From Methyloversatilis thermotolerans (GTDB taxonomy: Bacteria > Pseudomonadota > Gammaproteobacteria > Burkholderiales > Rhodocyclaceae): DNA of 64,000 bases. The notes under the pieces were generated by a model, which was given only the letters and a program-made list of their open reading frames with translations, was not told the origin of the DNA and did not search any database. A program made the position numbers and the translations under genes. Each line of letters opens with the position of its first letter. Position 1 is the stretch's first letter. Location: NCBI RefSeq assembly GCF_000372885.1, contig NZ_KB889967.1, positions 124,001-188,000 on the forward strand, read 5' to 3'. Below are positions 1 to 7,713 of the stretch, one piece after another.

Positions 1-108
1 CTCACCGATGCCGGAGAGGCGGTGATCGAAGCGTACCGGTCGATGGAAGGGGCGGCCGAACGCGCGGCAGCAAGACACATCCGGGCAATCCGTTCGCGCC
101 TGGCCTGA
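1..108 (+). CDS. C-terminal end of a ModE-type winged-helix regulator (partial)
   Basis: Only the last 35 codons lie in the window; the gene begins upstream. The peptide opens with LTDAGEAVIEAYRSME and runs as one amphipathic helix to the stop. This resembles the end of the LysR/ModE-like winged-helix domain found in short molybdate-responsive regulators, where an LT-x-AG-x-x-L/V-I turn is followed by a long dimer helix. A LysR N-terminal domain would continue beyond this point, so a single-domain ModE N-terminal protein fits better. The call rests on a short segment and is tentative. Confidence 0.5.
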   Translation, partial: LTDAGEAVIEAYRSMEGAAERAAARHIRAIRSRLA

Positions 109-164
109 ACGCTTCCGGCAGGCGTCGCCGGGAGCGCCTGCGGCGCGCTACCGCCTGTCGCCCG

Positions 165-371
165 TCATGCGGTCGCCCACATCACCAGCGCGATCAGCGC
201 AACATTCACCGCGATGGCGGCGAACAGCCCGCCGAGCAGGAAGTGCTGCGGACCCAGGCCTTCGGTGGTGCGCTGGATCATGCGCGCGCGACCGATGCCG
301 GTGAAGGTGAGCAGGATGATCTTGAGCGCGCGCAGACTGCCGCGCAGCAAGGGTACGGGGGCATGATCCAT
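165..371 (-). CDS. Small membrane protein, DUF2970-like
   Basis: This is a 68-residue protein with an N-terminal amphipathic part (SLRALKIILLTFTGIGRAR) and one C-terminal transmembrane helix (roughly residues 46-66). That arrangement, a helix ending near a G-[IV]-x-R turn followed by a single membrane span, matches my recollection of the DUF2970 family common in Betaproteobacteria, whose function is unknown. The start is an ATG at 369-371. It is transcribed away from the DUF2157 gene, and the intergenic region between them is under 80 bp. No function is proposed. Confidence 0.55.
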   Translation of the reverse strand: MDHAPVPLLRGSLRALKIILLTFTGIGRARMIQRTTEGLGPQHFLLGGLFAAIAVNVALIALVMWATA

Positions 372-444
372 CGCCGGATTGTGCCCGATCGGCAGCGCGC
401 TGCGCTCATGGCATCATGCGGCGATGACATCCGGAAGCGACCCG

Positions 445-1509
445 ATGGACGACACCCTGTCCCGCACCGATGCGCAGCAGCGCGTGGATGACATCCACGC
501 CTGGCGCCGCGAACAGGCGCGGCTGACCGCCGACGGCCTGGCGCAGGCCGATGCGGCAGCGGTCCGCGCCCATCACGACGCACTGCTCGCGCGCTTCGCC
601 GCACGGCCCGATGTCGACACCTCGCAGCGGGCGCGCCAGCTCACGCTTGGTCTGCGCATCGCCTCCTTTCTTGGCGCGCTGGCGCTGGCGGCCAGCGTGT
701 TCTTCCTGTTCCGCCAGTACTGGCCGCTGTTTCCCGAAGCCGTGCAGGTGGCGCTGCTGGCCGGTGCCTCGCTCGGCACGCTGCTGCTCACCGCGTGGCT
801 GCACCGGCGCGACGCCTCCGGCTACTTCACCAAGCTGGCCGCACTGGTCGCCTTCGCCTGTTTCGTGCTGAACCTGAGCCTGCTCGGTTCCAGCTTCAAC
901 ATCACGCCGTCGGACAAGGCGCTGCTGCCGTGGGCGGCGTTCGCGCTGCTGCTCGCCTACACCTGCGAACTGCGCCTGCTGCTGGTGGCCGGGCTGGTCT
1001 GCATCACCGGCTTCATCGCCGCCCGCGTCGGCACCTGGACCGGCATGTACTGGCTCAGCGTCGGCGAGCGGCCGGAGCATTTCTTCCCGGCGGCGCTGCT
1101 CATGTTCTGCGTGCCCTTCTTCGTCGATCACCGGCGCCATCCCGGCTTCGATGCCACCTGGCGGCTGGTTGCACTGCTCGCGCTCTTCCTGCCCATGCTG
1201 GTGCTGTCGAACTGGGGCCGCGCGAGCTATCTGCCCTTCGACGCCGACCTGGTCGAAGGCTTCTATCAACTGGGCGGCTTCGTCGCCGGCGGTCTGCTGA
1301 CCTGGCTCGGCGCGCGTCGTGGCTGGCCGGAGGTGATGAATACCGCGGTCGTGTTCTTCGTCATCTTCCTCTACACCAAGCTGTTCGACTGGTGGTGGGC
1401 GGTGATGCCGAAATTCCTGTTCTTCCTCGTGCTCGGGCTGGTGGCGCTGCTGGTCATCCTGGTGCTGAAGCGGCTGCGTGCGGTGACACAGACGGAGGCC
1501 GGGCGATGA
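445..1509 (+). CDS. Polytopic membrane protein, DUF2157-like
   Basis: The protein has 354 residues, counted from the ATG at 445. That start was chosen over the ATG at 424 and the TTG at 379 because GGAAG sits at 433-437 with ideal spacing. The first 80 residues are charged and helical; the rest is a string of about ten hydrophobic helices. The N-terminal cytosolic helix pair followed by many membrane spans is typical of DUF2157 proteins, which are uncharacterised. The stop overlaps the start of the next gene in an ATGA, so the two are translationally coupled. The pair of a DUF2157 protein with a DUF4824-type partner is a recurring arrangement; their role is unknown. Confidence 0.7.
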   Translation: MDDTLSRTDAQQRVDDIHAWRREQARLTADGLAQADAAAVRAHHDALLARFAARPDVDTSQRARQLTLGLRIASFLGALALAASVFFLFRQYWPLFPEAVQVALLAGASLGTLLLTAWLHRRDASGYFTKLAALVAFACFVLNLSLLGSSFNITPSDKALLPWAAFALLLAYTCELRLLLVAGLVCITGFIAARVGTWTGMYWLSVGERPEHFFPAALLMFCVPFFVDHRRHPGFDATWRLVALLALFLPMLVLSNWGRASYLPFDADLVEGFYQLGGFVAGGLLTWLGARRGWPEVMNTAVVFFVIFLYTKLFDWWWAVMPKFLFFLVLGLVALLVILVLKRLRAVTQTEAGR

Positions 1510-2339
1510 CGCAGGCGCAGAAATGGCTGCTGACCGGCGGCGTCGCACTCATCGTCGCGGTGAATGCCTTCGTGCTGGCGGGCGTCGCATGGAACCGCTC
1601 CGGCGTGCCCGGCAGCGCGCTCACCCTTACGCAGCGCGAACTCGGTCTGCCCTACGCCTTCGGGCTCGACGGCGAGCGCGGCGGCATCGACGTGGCGCTG
1701 CTCTGGCGCGCGCCGATGCGCGACGATAACGCGGAGGCCGCCTACGACATGCACTACGGCCGCGGGCCCGACTGGCTGGATGGCGACAAGCTGCGCGCGC
1801 TCGGCTTCGACCTGAAGGACGAGCGCGACGCCTACCGCCAGAAGCGCGAAGTGTATGTCGTGCTCGAACTGGCGGGCGCTGACTGGCAGGCGGCGCTGGC
1901 GCAGACGCAGCGCCGTCTCGACAGGGCGCTCGCCCGCGGCAACGCGGAGAGGCAGGATGTCGACGCGCAGAAGTCGGCACGGGAGGCGCTGGAATACGAG
2001 CAGCACAAGGCGTCGCGGCTGTTCGCCATCGACGCCGGGCTGGACGCCGCGGCGCTGCGCCAGCGCTATGTGGACACGCGTCGCTACCTCATCGTCGTGG
2101 CGACGGTGACGCCGTCCGTGATGGTGATCGACAGGAAGACCACCTTCAGCGGCCACATCGGTGAACTGGCGGTCGCCCGCATCAGCGTGCCGCACGCGCT
2201 GCGCGGCGCGATGGATGGCATCGACCGCAGCGCGCTCGACAGCGGGCGAGCCAGCTTCGAAATGGATGTCGCGTGGGGCCGCCGCTTCGAACCGTGGGTG
2301 ACCGCAGTGCGGCCGCAACGCGTGGCGTCGACCGAATGA
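1506..2339 (+). CDS. Membrane-anchored DUF4824-like protein
   Basis: The 277-residue product begins with one transmembrane helix (about residues 8-28) carrying NAFVLAGVAWNRSG, followed by LTLTQRELGLPY and a long soluble part rich in charged helices. These N-terminal features are those of the DUF4824 family. The soluble part probably faces the periplasm. The start at 1506 overlaps the stop of the DUF2157 gene, and its own stop overlaps the start of the next small gene, so all three form one tightly coupled unit. A larger open frame extends back to 795, but it runs inside the preceding gene and is not real. Function unknown. Confidence 0.7.
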   Translation: MTQAQKWLLTGGVALIVAVNAFVLAGVAWNRSGVPGSALTLTQRELGLPYAFGLDGERGGIDVALLWRAPMRDDNAEAAYDMHYGRGPDWLDGDKLRALGFDLKDERDAYRQKREVYVVLELAGADWQAALAQTQRRLDRALARGNAERQDVDAQKSAREALEYEQHKASRLFAIDAGLDAAALRQRYVDTRRYLIVVATVTPSVMVIDRKTTFSGHIGELAVARISVPHALRGAMDGIDRSALDSGRASFEMDVAWGRRFEPWVTAVRPQRVASTE

Positions 2340-2566
2340 AGCAGCCGATCACCGGCTATCTGATCGACGAAGAGGGCGACTGGGTGGCCCGGCTGGCCTG
2401 CGGGCACCGCCAGCACGTGCGCCACCACCCGCCCTTCATCAACCGCCCCTGGGTGGTGACGGAAGAGGGGCGCGCGGCCCATCTCGGCGCGCTGCTCGAC
2501 TGCCCGCGCTGCGACGCCTTCGAGTGGCCGGACCACATCGTCGAGCAGGCAGGCGGCCGTCGCTGA
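2336..2566 (+). CDS. DUF3565-family small protein
   Basis: The 76-residue protein starts at the ATG overlapping the previous stop. It carries MKQPITGYLIDEEGDWVARL, then CGHRQHVRHHPP, NRPWV and a C-terminal CPRCD. The conserved Cys/His set (CGH...HVRH...CPRC) suggests a small metal-binding fold. The pattern is that of DUF3565 proteins, which are short and uncharacterised. The ATGA overlap links it to the two upstream membrane-protein genes. The downstream flank enters the repeat region directly. Confidence 0.75.
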   Translation: MKQPITGYLIDEEGDWVARLACGHRQHVRHHPPFINRPWVVTEEGRAAHLGALLDCPRCDAFEWPDHIVEQAGGRR

Positions 2567-2571
2567 TGTGG

Positions 2572-2622
2572 CCCTCGCCCGCATCAGCGGGAGAGGGTGG
2601 CGCGCAGCGCCGGGTGAGGGGC
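2572..2622 (+). repeat. Palindromic intergenic repeat, type B
   Basis: An imperfect palindrome built from CCTCGCCCGCATCAGCGG and GAGAGGG, followed by GGCGCGCAGCGCC and GGTGAGGG. The same element recurs inverted at about 9379-9430 and 9720-9770. It starts 5 bp after the DUF3565 stop and may also serve as a transcript end. Confidence 0.6.
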
Positions 2623-2660
2623 AGCGGCAAACACGGGCAGGTGGCTGCGTTCGAGGGTAT

Positions 2661-2689
2661 TGTCGCGAGCGGGGCTCGCTCCTACGACA
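2661..2689 (+). repeat. Short palindromic repeat of a third type
   Basis: TGTCGCGAGCGGGGCTCGCT followed by CCTACGACA forms a hairpin-like palindrome. It differs from the GTGGGAGCGGCC class downstream but ends in the same TGTCGCGAG word that begins each 121-bp unit. It resembles the REP-type sequences scattered between genes in many GC-rich proteobacteria. Confidence 0.45.
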
Positions 2690-2698
2690 ACCCTGCTC

Positions 2699-2971
2699 CG
2701 TTCGTGTTTGTCGCGAGTTCTTGTGGGAGCGGCCTCTGGCCGCGATGAGGCGCATGCGGGCCGCGGGCTTCGTTCGAAGCTGCATCGCGGGCAAGCCCGC
2801 TCCCACGAAAACCAGGCTCCGTTCGTGTTTGTCGCGAGCTTTTGTGGGAGCGGCCTCTGGCCGCGATGAGGCGGATGCGGGCCGCGGGCTTCGTTCAAGG
2901 CTGCATCGCGGGCAAGCCCGCTCCCACGAAAACCTGGCTCCGTTCGCGGTCCGTGCGAGCTGTTGTGGGAG
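2699..2971 (+). repeat. Tandem 121-bp REP-like units: two complete and the left 31 bp of a third
   Basis: Units begin at 2699, 2820 and 2941, exactly 121 bp apart. Each starts with CGTTCG, then TTGTGGGAGCGGCCTCTGG and CCGCGATG, a spacer, and the near-inverse ATCGCGGGCAAGCCCGCTCC ending in CAC. The two arms GTGGGAG and CTCCCAC close a large cruciform. The third unit is cut after its GTGGGAG by the IS110-type element; its remaining 90 bp lie at 4220-4309. Units one and two differ by only a few substitutions. Confidence 0.9.
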
Positions 2972-2974
2972 ATT

Positions 2975-3987
2975 CTATGTTCCGGCGCAAGCGTTTTCGT
3001 GTTGTTTCGGGACATAGTCGGCGGCGTTCTTCATCACAGAGAAGGCAACGCGAGCGAGTTTTTCTTGCCAGCGCAACCAGCGCCTGGGTGCGGCTGAATC
3101 CGCGCTGGAGCATGGCGCTGGTAGAAGCGGCTGCCAGGTCGTGGATCTGCTGGCGCGCCATGGCCGGCGTTGTAGAGGCAGCGCGGCGCATCTCCCGAGT
3201 CCCCTTCTTCTCTGCTGCAGCGCACGGCGTCCCGTCTTCTTGCCCGAATCGGCGCACGCTGACCGTCCATGCCAAGGAAGGCGATGAAGGGCGCTCCGCA
3301 CCCGCTGAAGGCAGCGCGATGGAACACCGCGCACAGGCCGGCAGCGGTGAGCGCGCCGACGCCTTCGATCTTCAGGATGCGGCCGGTACGGTTCAGTCCA
3401 TCCGCTCTCGTTTGATCAGCGAGGCGATGCGGCTGTTCGAAAACCGTTTGATTCAAGGCGGTGAGCCGCGCGCGAGAGCCACACGCACTTCGCGACCAAA
3501 GCCGGGCCAAGATCTTCCATGGCTCTGACGGATGCGACCCCGGCTTGCGTACCCCGACGGTTGCGCGCGACGGACGCAGCAGGGCTGCGCAGTTCGGTGA
3601 CCGCGGGCGCCGGGAGCCGAGAACGGGCGCAGATCCGTGGCCCTCGTGCGCGAAGGTAGCGGGCGATCAGGGCGTGCGTCGTGGCCGATCCGTTCTTGGC
3701 GCGCTGGCCCACGGTGTCGCGGTACCTGGACAGCTTGAAGCCGTCGATCAGAAAAACCCCTGATGTCCGGCCTTGATGAGCAACTTGACGAGCGTGCAGT
3801 GATAGCTGCCGGTCGATTCGCAGGCGATGCGCTGGGCACCTCTGGGTAGCGTGCGCAACCAGGCCGCGGATGGCCGCAGCGGTGTTGCTCGACGCGCGTT
3901 ACCCTGCGCGCTGGGGTGCTCGGCGATGTCCAGCCCAGTGCTTGAGACGTCGATGCCAAAGCACACTGCCTCGTTCTGACTTGTCAC
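2975..3987 (-). pseudogene. Decayed IS110-family transposase (DEDD recombinase)
   Basis: Reading begins at a GTG at 3985-3987 preceded by GGGAGG. The first 79 codons give the RuvC-like start: FGIDVSSTG with the first catalytic Asp, and ACESTGSYH with the Glu. A stop at 3748-3750 ends this frame inside a T-run. The frame recovers one register over as LIDGFKLSRYRD and GQRAKNGSATTHALIARYLR, then shifts again to LKIEGVGALTAAG (the Tnp_20 helix-hairpin region). The tail appears in further frames: SGKKTGRR, GFSRTQALVALARK, LARVAFSVMKNAADYVP. The last frame ends in a TAG at 2975-2977, three bases from the element's end. At least three frameshifts are needed, so the gene is inactive unless several sequencing errors coincide. 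Confidence 0.85.
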
Positions 3988-4217
3988 GATGGGATCCTCC
4001 CGACTAAAGGTTCAAAAGGCTTGTCGGGATTCCACCACCAGCACTGGCTTGCAGGGGATGGACGGTACCGCGGTCACGGTCCGATGGATTCCTGATCGGT
4101 GCTTGGGGGGTGAGGGCGGGACATCTCTCCCACTGTCTGTACGTGCTTGCCGTCAGATCCGGACTGGGTCCCTCCGCCCGACAAGCTATTCCTACGCTTG
4201 CCACGGCAGAACATACA
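3988..4217 (-). ncRNA. Candidate bridge RNA region of the IS110 element
   Basis: This 230-bp non-coding stretch lies between the element's left end and the recombinase start, where IS110-group elements such as IS621 encode their bridge RNA. On the transcript strand it contains GUGGGAG (plus-strand CTCCCAC at 4127-4133). That is the reverse complement of the target's right half, CTCCCAC including the CT core, as a right target guide would be. Near the recombinase end, ACAAG complements the CTTGT of the left-end junction and could be a donor guide. A 10-bp inverted repeat (GCTTGTCGGG at 4019-4028, CCCGACAAGC at 4177-4186) could close the fold. The left target guide was not found with confidence, so the call is tentative. 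Confidence 0.45.
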
Positions 4218-4219
4218 AG

Positions 4220-4309
4220 CGGCCTGTGGCCGCGATGCGGCGGATGCGGGCCGCGGGCTTCGTTCGAAGCTGCATCGCGGGCAAGCCCGCTCCCACAAAA
4301 CCCTCGGCT
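4220..4309 (+). repeat. Right 90 bp of the interrupted third 121-bp REP-like unit
   Basis: It continues the unit broken at 2971: CGGCCTGTGGCCGCGATG, spacer, then ATCGCGGGCAAGCCCGCTCC with CAC. The lengths 31 + 90 = 121 match the intact units. From 4310 to 4466 I see no gene; this stretch holds a decayed copy of the GAGTTCTTGTG start of another unit and then the upstream region of the next gene. Confidence 0.85.
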
Positions 4310-4466
4310 CGGTTTGCGGTACGGGCGAGTTCTTGTGTGCGGCGGCCGGCCGTGTCCCACGCCTGCAATGCACGCCCTCCGTTCGATACCCGACCCTGAT
4401 CCCGCTCAAGGGCCGAACGCTCCCGGCGGGTCATGATGGCGGCGTGTGCATTGCAGGAGTGCGGTC

Positions 4467-5045
4467 ATGAGCCGCATCGTCGTCATCCAGGGTCACCCCG
4501 AATCCCGCCCCGGGCTGTTGCGCGCGCTGGCCGACAGTTATGTCGCGGCGGCGCGCGAGGCGGCGCATGCGGTCAGCGTGATCGATGTGAGCCAGCTCTC
4601 CTTTCCGCTGCTGCGCTCGAAAGCCGAATGGTCGGCGCCGGCGGAAGGCGACATCGCCAAGGCCCAGGCGCTGATCGCCGACGCCGAGCATCTGGTGGTG
4701 TTCTTCCCGATCTGGCTGGGCACGCTGCCGGCGGTGCTCAAGGCCTTCTTCGAGCAGGTGTTCCGCCCGGGTTTCGCGATCGGCGAAGGGCAAGGGCGCA
4801 ACCCTTACACCCGTCTGCTGACCGGGCGCTCCGCGCGACTGGTGGTAACCATGGGCATGCCGGCATGGTTCTTCCGCTGCGTCTATCTGGCGCACGGCGT
4901 CATGAGCTTCAAGCGCAACATCCTGCACTTCGTCGGCATCCAGCCGGTGCGCTGCACGCTGATCGGCAGCGTCGATGCGATGACCGATGCCGGCCGCGCG
5001 CGCTGGCATGCGCGGATGCGGCGCCTGGGGCGTGACGCGGCGTGA
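4467..5045 (+). CDS. NAD(P)H-dependent flavodoxin-fold oxidoreductase
   Basis: The 192-residue protein belongs to the flavodoxin_2 (NQO/MdaB/KefF-type) quinone reductase family. Such enzymes carry FMN and transfer two electrons from NAD(P)H to quinones. The N-terminal IVVIQGHPESRPGLLRALAD is the beta-strand and phosphate loop that binds FMN phosphate, and FFPIWLGTLPAVLKAFFEQV is the conserved segment around the flavin ring. The start is the ATG at 4467, with AGGAG at 4455-4459. It stands alone, convergent with the methyltransferase gene 6 bp downstream. Substrate is unknown; the family assignment is firm. Confidence 0.8.
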   Translation: MSRIVVIQGHPESRPGLLRALADSYVAAAREAAHAVSVIDVSQLSFPLLRSKAEWSAPAEGDIAKAQALIADAEHLVVFFPIWLGTLPAVLKAFFEQVFRPGFAIGEGQGRNPYTRLLTGRSARLVVTMGMPAWFFRCVYLAHGVMSFKRNILHFVGIQPVRCTLIGSVDAMTDAGRARWHARMRRLGRDAA

Positions 5046-5051
5046 ACCGGC

Positions 5052-5642
5052 TCAGGTGCGCAGCAGCCTCACCTGCCTGAACCAGCCGCCGAAGGCCGCC
5101 GCATCGTCACTGACGACGCCGAAGGGCAGACCGTCGAGCGCGTCTTCCAGCACGACGTCGAGCCGGGTGGCGACGCGCGCGGCCAGCGGCGACAGCAACC
5201 GGCGCAGCGGCGCGGGGCGGCCGCGGCGCAGGAATTTGTCGAGCAGCAGCGCCTGGCCGCCGGGGCGCAGCACGCGCGCGGCCTCCTGCAGTACGGCGCG
5301 CCCGTCCGGTACCACGGCGACGATGAGATGCAGCACTGCGCAGTCGAAGCACGCATCGGCGAACGGCAGCTTCATCGCATCGCCGCGCACCGCGACGAAA
5401 TCCAGGCCGGATGCGCGCGGGCGGCTGCGCGCCAGCATGGCGGCATTGAAATCGACGCCGGTGTAGCGGTGCGCTGCCGGAAGATGGGGCAGGTCGAGCC
5501 CGGTGCCGACGCCCACCAGCAGCACATCGGCCGGCGCGGCGGGAAGATGCGCCAGGCTGGCCTGGCGCAGCGGCCGCGTGGCGCCGGACACGACGCGGTC
5601 GTAGAAGGGAGCGAGGACGGTGTAGGCGGAGGCGAGCGACAT
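5052..5642 (-). CDS. Class I SAM-dependent methyltransferase
   Basis: The 196-residue protein shows the class I methyltransferase fold (Methyltransf_11 type). [16 protein letters not shown] is motif I, the glycine-rich loop that holds S-adenosylmethionine; [11 protein letters not shown] supplies the acidic residue for the ribose; [17 protein letters not shown] is motif [18 protein letters not shown] is the post-motif strand. The N-terminal [14 protein letters not shown] resembles phospholipid N-methyltransferase-like and ubiquinone-biosynthesis-like enzymes, so a lipid or quinone substrate is possible but unproven. It lies 11 bp upstream of the apaG stop in the same direction of transcription, probably downstream of apaG in one transcript. 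Confidence 0.8.
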   Translation of the reverse strand: MSLASAYTVLAPFYDRVVSGATRPLRQASLAHLPAAPADVLLVGVGTGLDLPHLPAAHRYTGVDFNAAMLARSRPRASGLDFVAVRGDAMKLPFADACFDCAVLHLIVAVVPDGRAVLQEAARVLRPGGQALLLDKFLRRGRPAPLRRLLSPLAARVATRLDVVLEDALDGLPFGVVSDDAAAFGGWFRQVRLLRT

Positions 5643-5653
5643 CGCCCGCCGGA

Positions 5654-6037
5654 TCAGTGCAGCACGCGCGGCATGGCCAGCGTGAATTCCGGAATTTCGG
5701 CCTCGAACGAGGTGCCGTCCTCGGCCACCATCTGATAGCTGCCGCGCATGGTGCCGACCGGGGTGTTCAGCGCACAGCCGCTGGTGTACTCGAACTTCTC
5801 GCCCGCCTTGAGCAGCGGCTGCTGGCCGATCACGCCGAGGCCGCGCACTTCCTGTGCGGTGTCGTTGGCGTCGCGGATCACCCAGTGACGGCTGATGAGC
5901 TGGGCCGGCACGCTGCCGCTGTTCACGATGGTCACCGTGTAGGCGAACACGAAACGGCTTTCTTCCGGATCGGACTGTTCCTCGACATAGTGAGCCTGCA
6001 CGCTCACTGTCACTTCGTATCTGTTCGCATCAGCCAT
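5654..6037 (-). CDS. apaG: ApaG protein
   Basis: The 127-residue product matches ApaG along its whole length: an immunoglobulin-like beta sandwich with [54 protein letters not shown] and [10 protein letters not shown]. The family was named from the apaH operon and linked to Co/Mg handling; its biochemical role is unsettled. The start is the ATG at 6035-6037, since a much longer open frame upstream runs through the divergent rpe gene. It is divergent from rpe with a 138-bp gap, a usual betaproteobacterial neighbourhood. Confidence 0.93.
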   Translation of the reverse strand: MADANRYEVTVSVQAHYVEEQSDPEESRFVFAYTVTIVNSGSVPAQLISRHWVIRDANDTAQEVRGLGVIGQQPLLKAGEKFEYTSGCALNTPVGTMRGSYQMVAEDGTSFEAEIPEFTLAMPRVLH

Positions 6038-6175
6038 GGCCGTGGAATGGAAGGGAGTGGATACGCACAGTTTCGCATGAGCGGACGCGAATGCAATGAA
6101 ACTTCGTGGTGCCGGGCAGCCGGCCCGGCCGGACTCGATACAATTGCGTCTTTGTCCCCGACAGGTGTGTCCATC

Positions 6176-6877
6176 ATGTCCGCTCCGCCCTATGTCATCG
6201 CCCCCAGCATCCTGTCCGCCGACTTCGCCGCGCTCGGCCAGGAAGTGCGCAATGTGATCGCGGCCGGCGCCGACTGGATACATTTCGACGTGATGGACAA
6301 TCACTACGTGCCCAACCTCACCGTCGGGCCGCTGGTGTGCCAGGCGCTGCGGCCGCATACCGACGCGGTGATCGACGTGCATCTGATGGTGAAGCCGGTC
6401 GACCGCATCATTCCCGACTTCGCGAAGGCCGGCGCCAATGTGATCACCTTTCATCCGGAGGCGTCCGAGCACATCGACCGCACGCTGTCGCTGATCCGTG
6501 ACCACGGCTGCCAGGCCGGTCTGGTGTTCAATCCGGCCACGCCGCTGAACTACCTGGACCACGTGATGGACAAGCTGGACATCGTGCTCATCATGTCGGT
6601 GAACCCGGGATTCGGCGGCCAGAGCTTCATCCCGCAGTCGCTGGACAAGCTGCGCGCGGTGCGCGCGCGGCTCGATGAATACGTGTGCCGCACCGGCCGC
6701 CACATCCGGCTGGAAATCGACGGCGGCGTGAAGGTGGACAACATCGCCGAAATCGCGCGCGCCGGCGCCGATACCTTCGTCGCCGGTTCGGCGGTGTTCG
6801 GCGGTGCCCGCGAGAGCGATCCCCATCGTTACGACAGCGTGATCGCCGCCTTCCGCGAACAGCTCGCAACGGTCTGA
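6176..6877 (+). CDS. rpe: Ribulose-phosphate 3-epimerase
   Basis: The 233-residue TIM-barrel enzyme interconverts ribulose 5-phosphate and xylulose 5-phosphate in the pentose phosphate pathway (and the Calvin cycle where present). It has the family signatures [30 protein letters not shown] with the metal-binding His and Asp, [18 protein letters not shown] and LEIDGGV for phosphate binding. Length is normal. The start ATG at 6176 lies just after the divergent spacer; TACAAT at 6139-6144 is a possible -10 box. gph follows after 2 bp, so the two are cotranscribed, and trpE follows, the conserved rpe-gph-trpE order. Confidence 0.97.
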   Translation: MSAPPYVIAPSILSADFAALGQEVRNVIAAGADWIHFDVMDNHYVPNLTVGPLVCQALRPHTDAVIDVHLMVKPVDRIIPDFAKAGANVITFHPEASEHIDRTLSLIRDHGCQAGLVFNPATPLNYLDHVMDKLDIVLIMSVNPGFGGQSFIPQSLDKLRAVRARLDEYVCRTGRHIRLEIDGGVKVDNIAEIARAGADTFVAGSAVFGGARESDPHRYDSVIAAFREQLATV

Positions 6878-6879
6878 GC

Positions 6880-7560
6880 ATGGCGCAGCGTTTCGCGGTC
6901 GCCGGCATCAGTTTCGACCTCGATGGCACCTTGCTCGACACGGTGCCGGATCTGGCCGCGGCGGCGCACGACATGGCGGTCGAGCTGGGTCTGCCGCCGC
7001 GCAGCGAGCAGGAGGTGAGGGTATTCGTCGGGCGTGGCATTCCGGACCTGGTGCGGCGCTGTGTCGGCGACCGGGCGCAGGACGCCGCGCTGCTGGCGCA
7101 GGCGATCGAGGTGTTCAAGCGCTGTTACCGCGCGCACAACGGCCGGCGCACGGCGCCCTACGACGGCGCGCGCGAGGTGCTGGCCGCGCTGCAGGCGGCC
7201 GGTTTCCGTCTCGCCTGCGTCACCAACAAGGCAGCCGATTTCACGCTGCCGCTGCTGGAACAGACAGGACTGCGCGGATTCTTCGGCAGCGTGGTCAGCG
7301 GCGACACGCTGCCGCAGAAGAAACCGCATCCGGCGCCGCTGCTGCATGCTGCAGCCGAACTGGGTGTGGCGCCGGGCGCACTGCTGCATGTCGGCGATTC
7401 ATACAACGACATCGACTGCGCGCGTGCCGCCGGAGTGCCGGTGCTGGGCTGTCCATGGGGCTACAGCGAGGGGCGCACGCTGGACGCGCAAGATTGCGAT
7501 GGGCTACTATCGTCGCTCCACGACCTGCCCCATCGGGTCGTTCTTGCGACCGACATCTGA
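6880..7560 (+). CDS. gph: Phosphoglycolate phosphatase (HAD family)
   Basis: The 226-residue HAD hydrolase removes phosphate from 2-phosphoglycolate. Motif I is SFDLDGTLLDT with the nucleophile Asp, motif II is CVTNKAADF, the Lys of motif III is in PQKKPHPAPL, and motif IV is HVGDSYNDIDCA. The helical cap follows motif I as in Gph. It sits 2 bp after rpe and is followed by trpE, the arrangement seen in many beta- and gammaproteobacteria, which supports gph over other HAD members. The 153 bp before trpE hold no clear signal. Confidence 0.93.
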   Translation: MAQRFAVAGISFDLDGTLLDTVPDLAAAAHDMAVELGLPPRSEQEVRVFVGRGIPDLVRRCVGDRAQDAALLAQAIEVFKRCYRAHNGRRTAPYDGAREVLAALQAAGFRLACVTNKAADFTLPLLEQTGLRGFFGSVVSGDTLPQKKPHPAPLLHAAAELGVAPGALLHVGDSYNDIDCARAAGVPVLGCPWGYSEGRTLDAQDCDGLLSSLHDLPHRVVLATDI

Positions 7561-7713
7561 ATGGACAGCCAGCCTTTCAAGGAGACACCCGCCCGCAGCC
7601 GCGCCCGCGCGCCTCTGCACGGGTACCTGTGGCGCGGCGCCTGAGTCCGCTCCCGGTCAGGCGTGCGCGGCGAGGCCGCGCCGCCCGTTCAAACACCGCT
7701 CCCCGGTCTGTCC

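Larger units (their letters stand above)
2972..4219 (-). mobile_element. IS110-family insertion sequence inserted in a REP-like unit
   Basis: The element is 1,248 bp. Joining the sequence ending at 2971 to that starting at 4220 restores a 121-bp repeat unit exactly in register, so the boundaries are directly visible. Read on the minus strand, the site is GGCCG-CT-CCCAC, and a CT dinucleotide stands at both junctions (AG at 2970-2971 and at 4218-4219 on the plus strand). There are no terminal inverted repeats and no longer target duplication, as expected for the IS110 family, which recombines at a short core. The recombinase gene runs almost to the right end; about 230 bp of non-coding DNA precede it at the left end, the IS110-group layout. 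Confidence 0.85.

Noticed and set aside
795-1505. Extension of the DUF4824-like gene upstream to 795
   Set aside because: It would overlap the DUF2157 gene almost entirely; the ATGA start at 1506 is followed directly by the expected membrane anchor.
406-1548. Long minus-strand open frame opposite the DUF2157 gene
   Set aside because: It is a GC-rich shadow with no family resemblance; the plus strand has clear membrane-protein periodicity and a ribosome site.
2699-2971. CRISPR-like appearance of the regularly spaced repeats
   Set aside because: Units are adjacent with no unique spacers, the repeats are long palindromic pairs, and no cas gene is present.
7561-7644. 27-codon frame after gph as a trpE leader peptide
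   Set aside because: It has a single Trp, no run of Trp codons, and no visible terminator/antiterminator pair before trpE.
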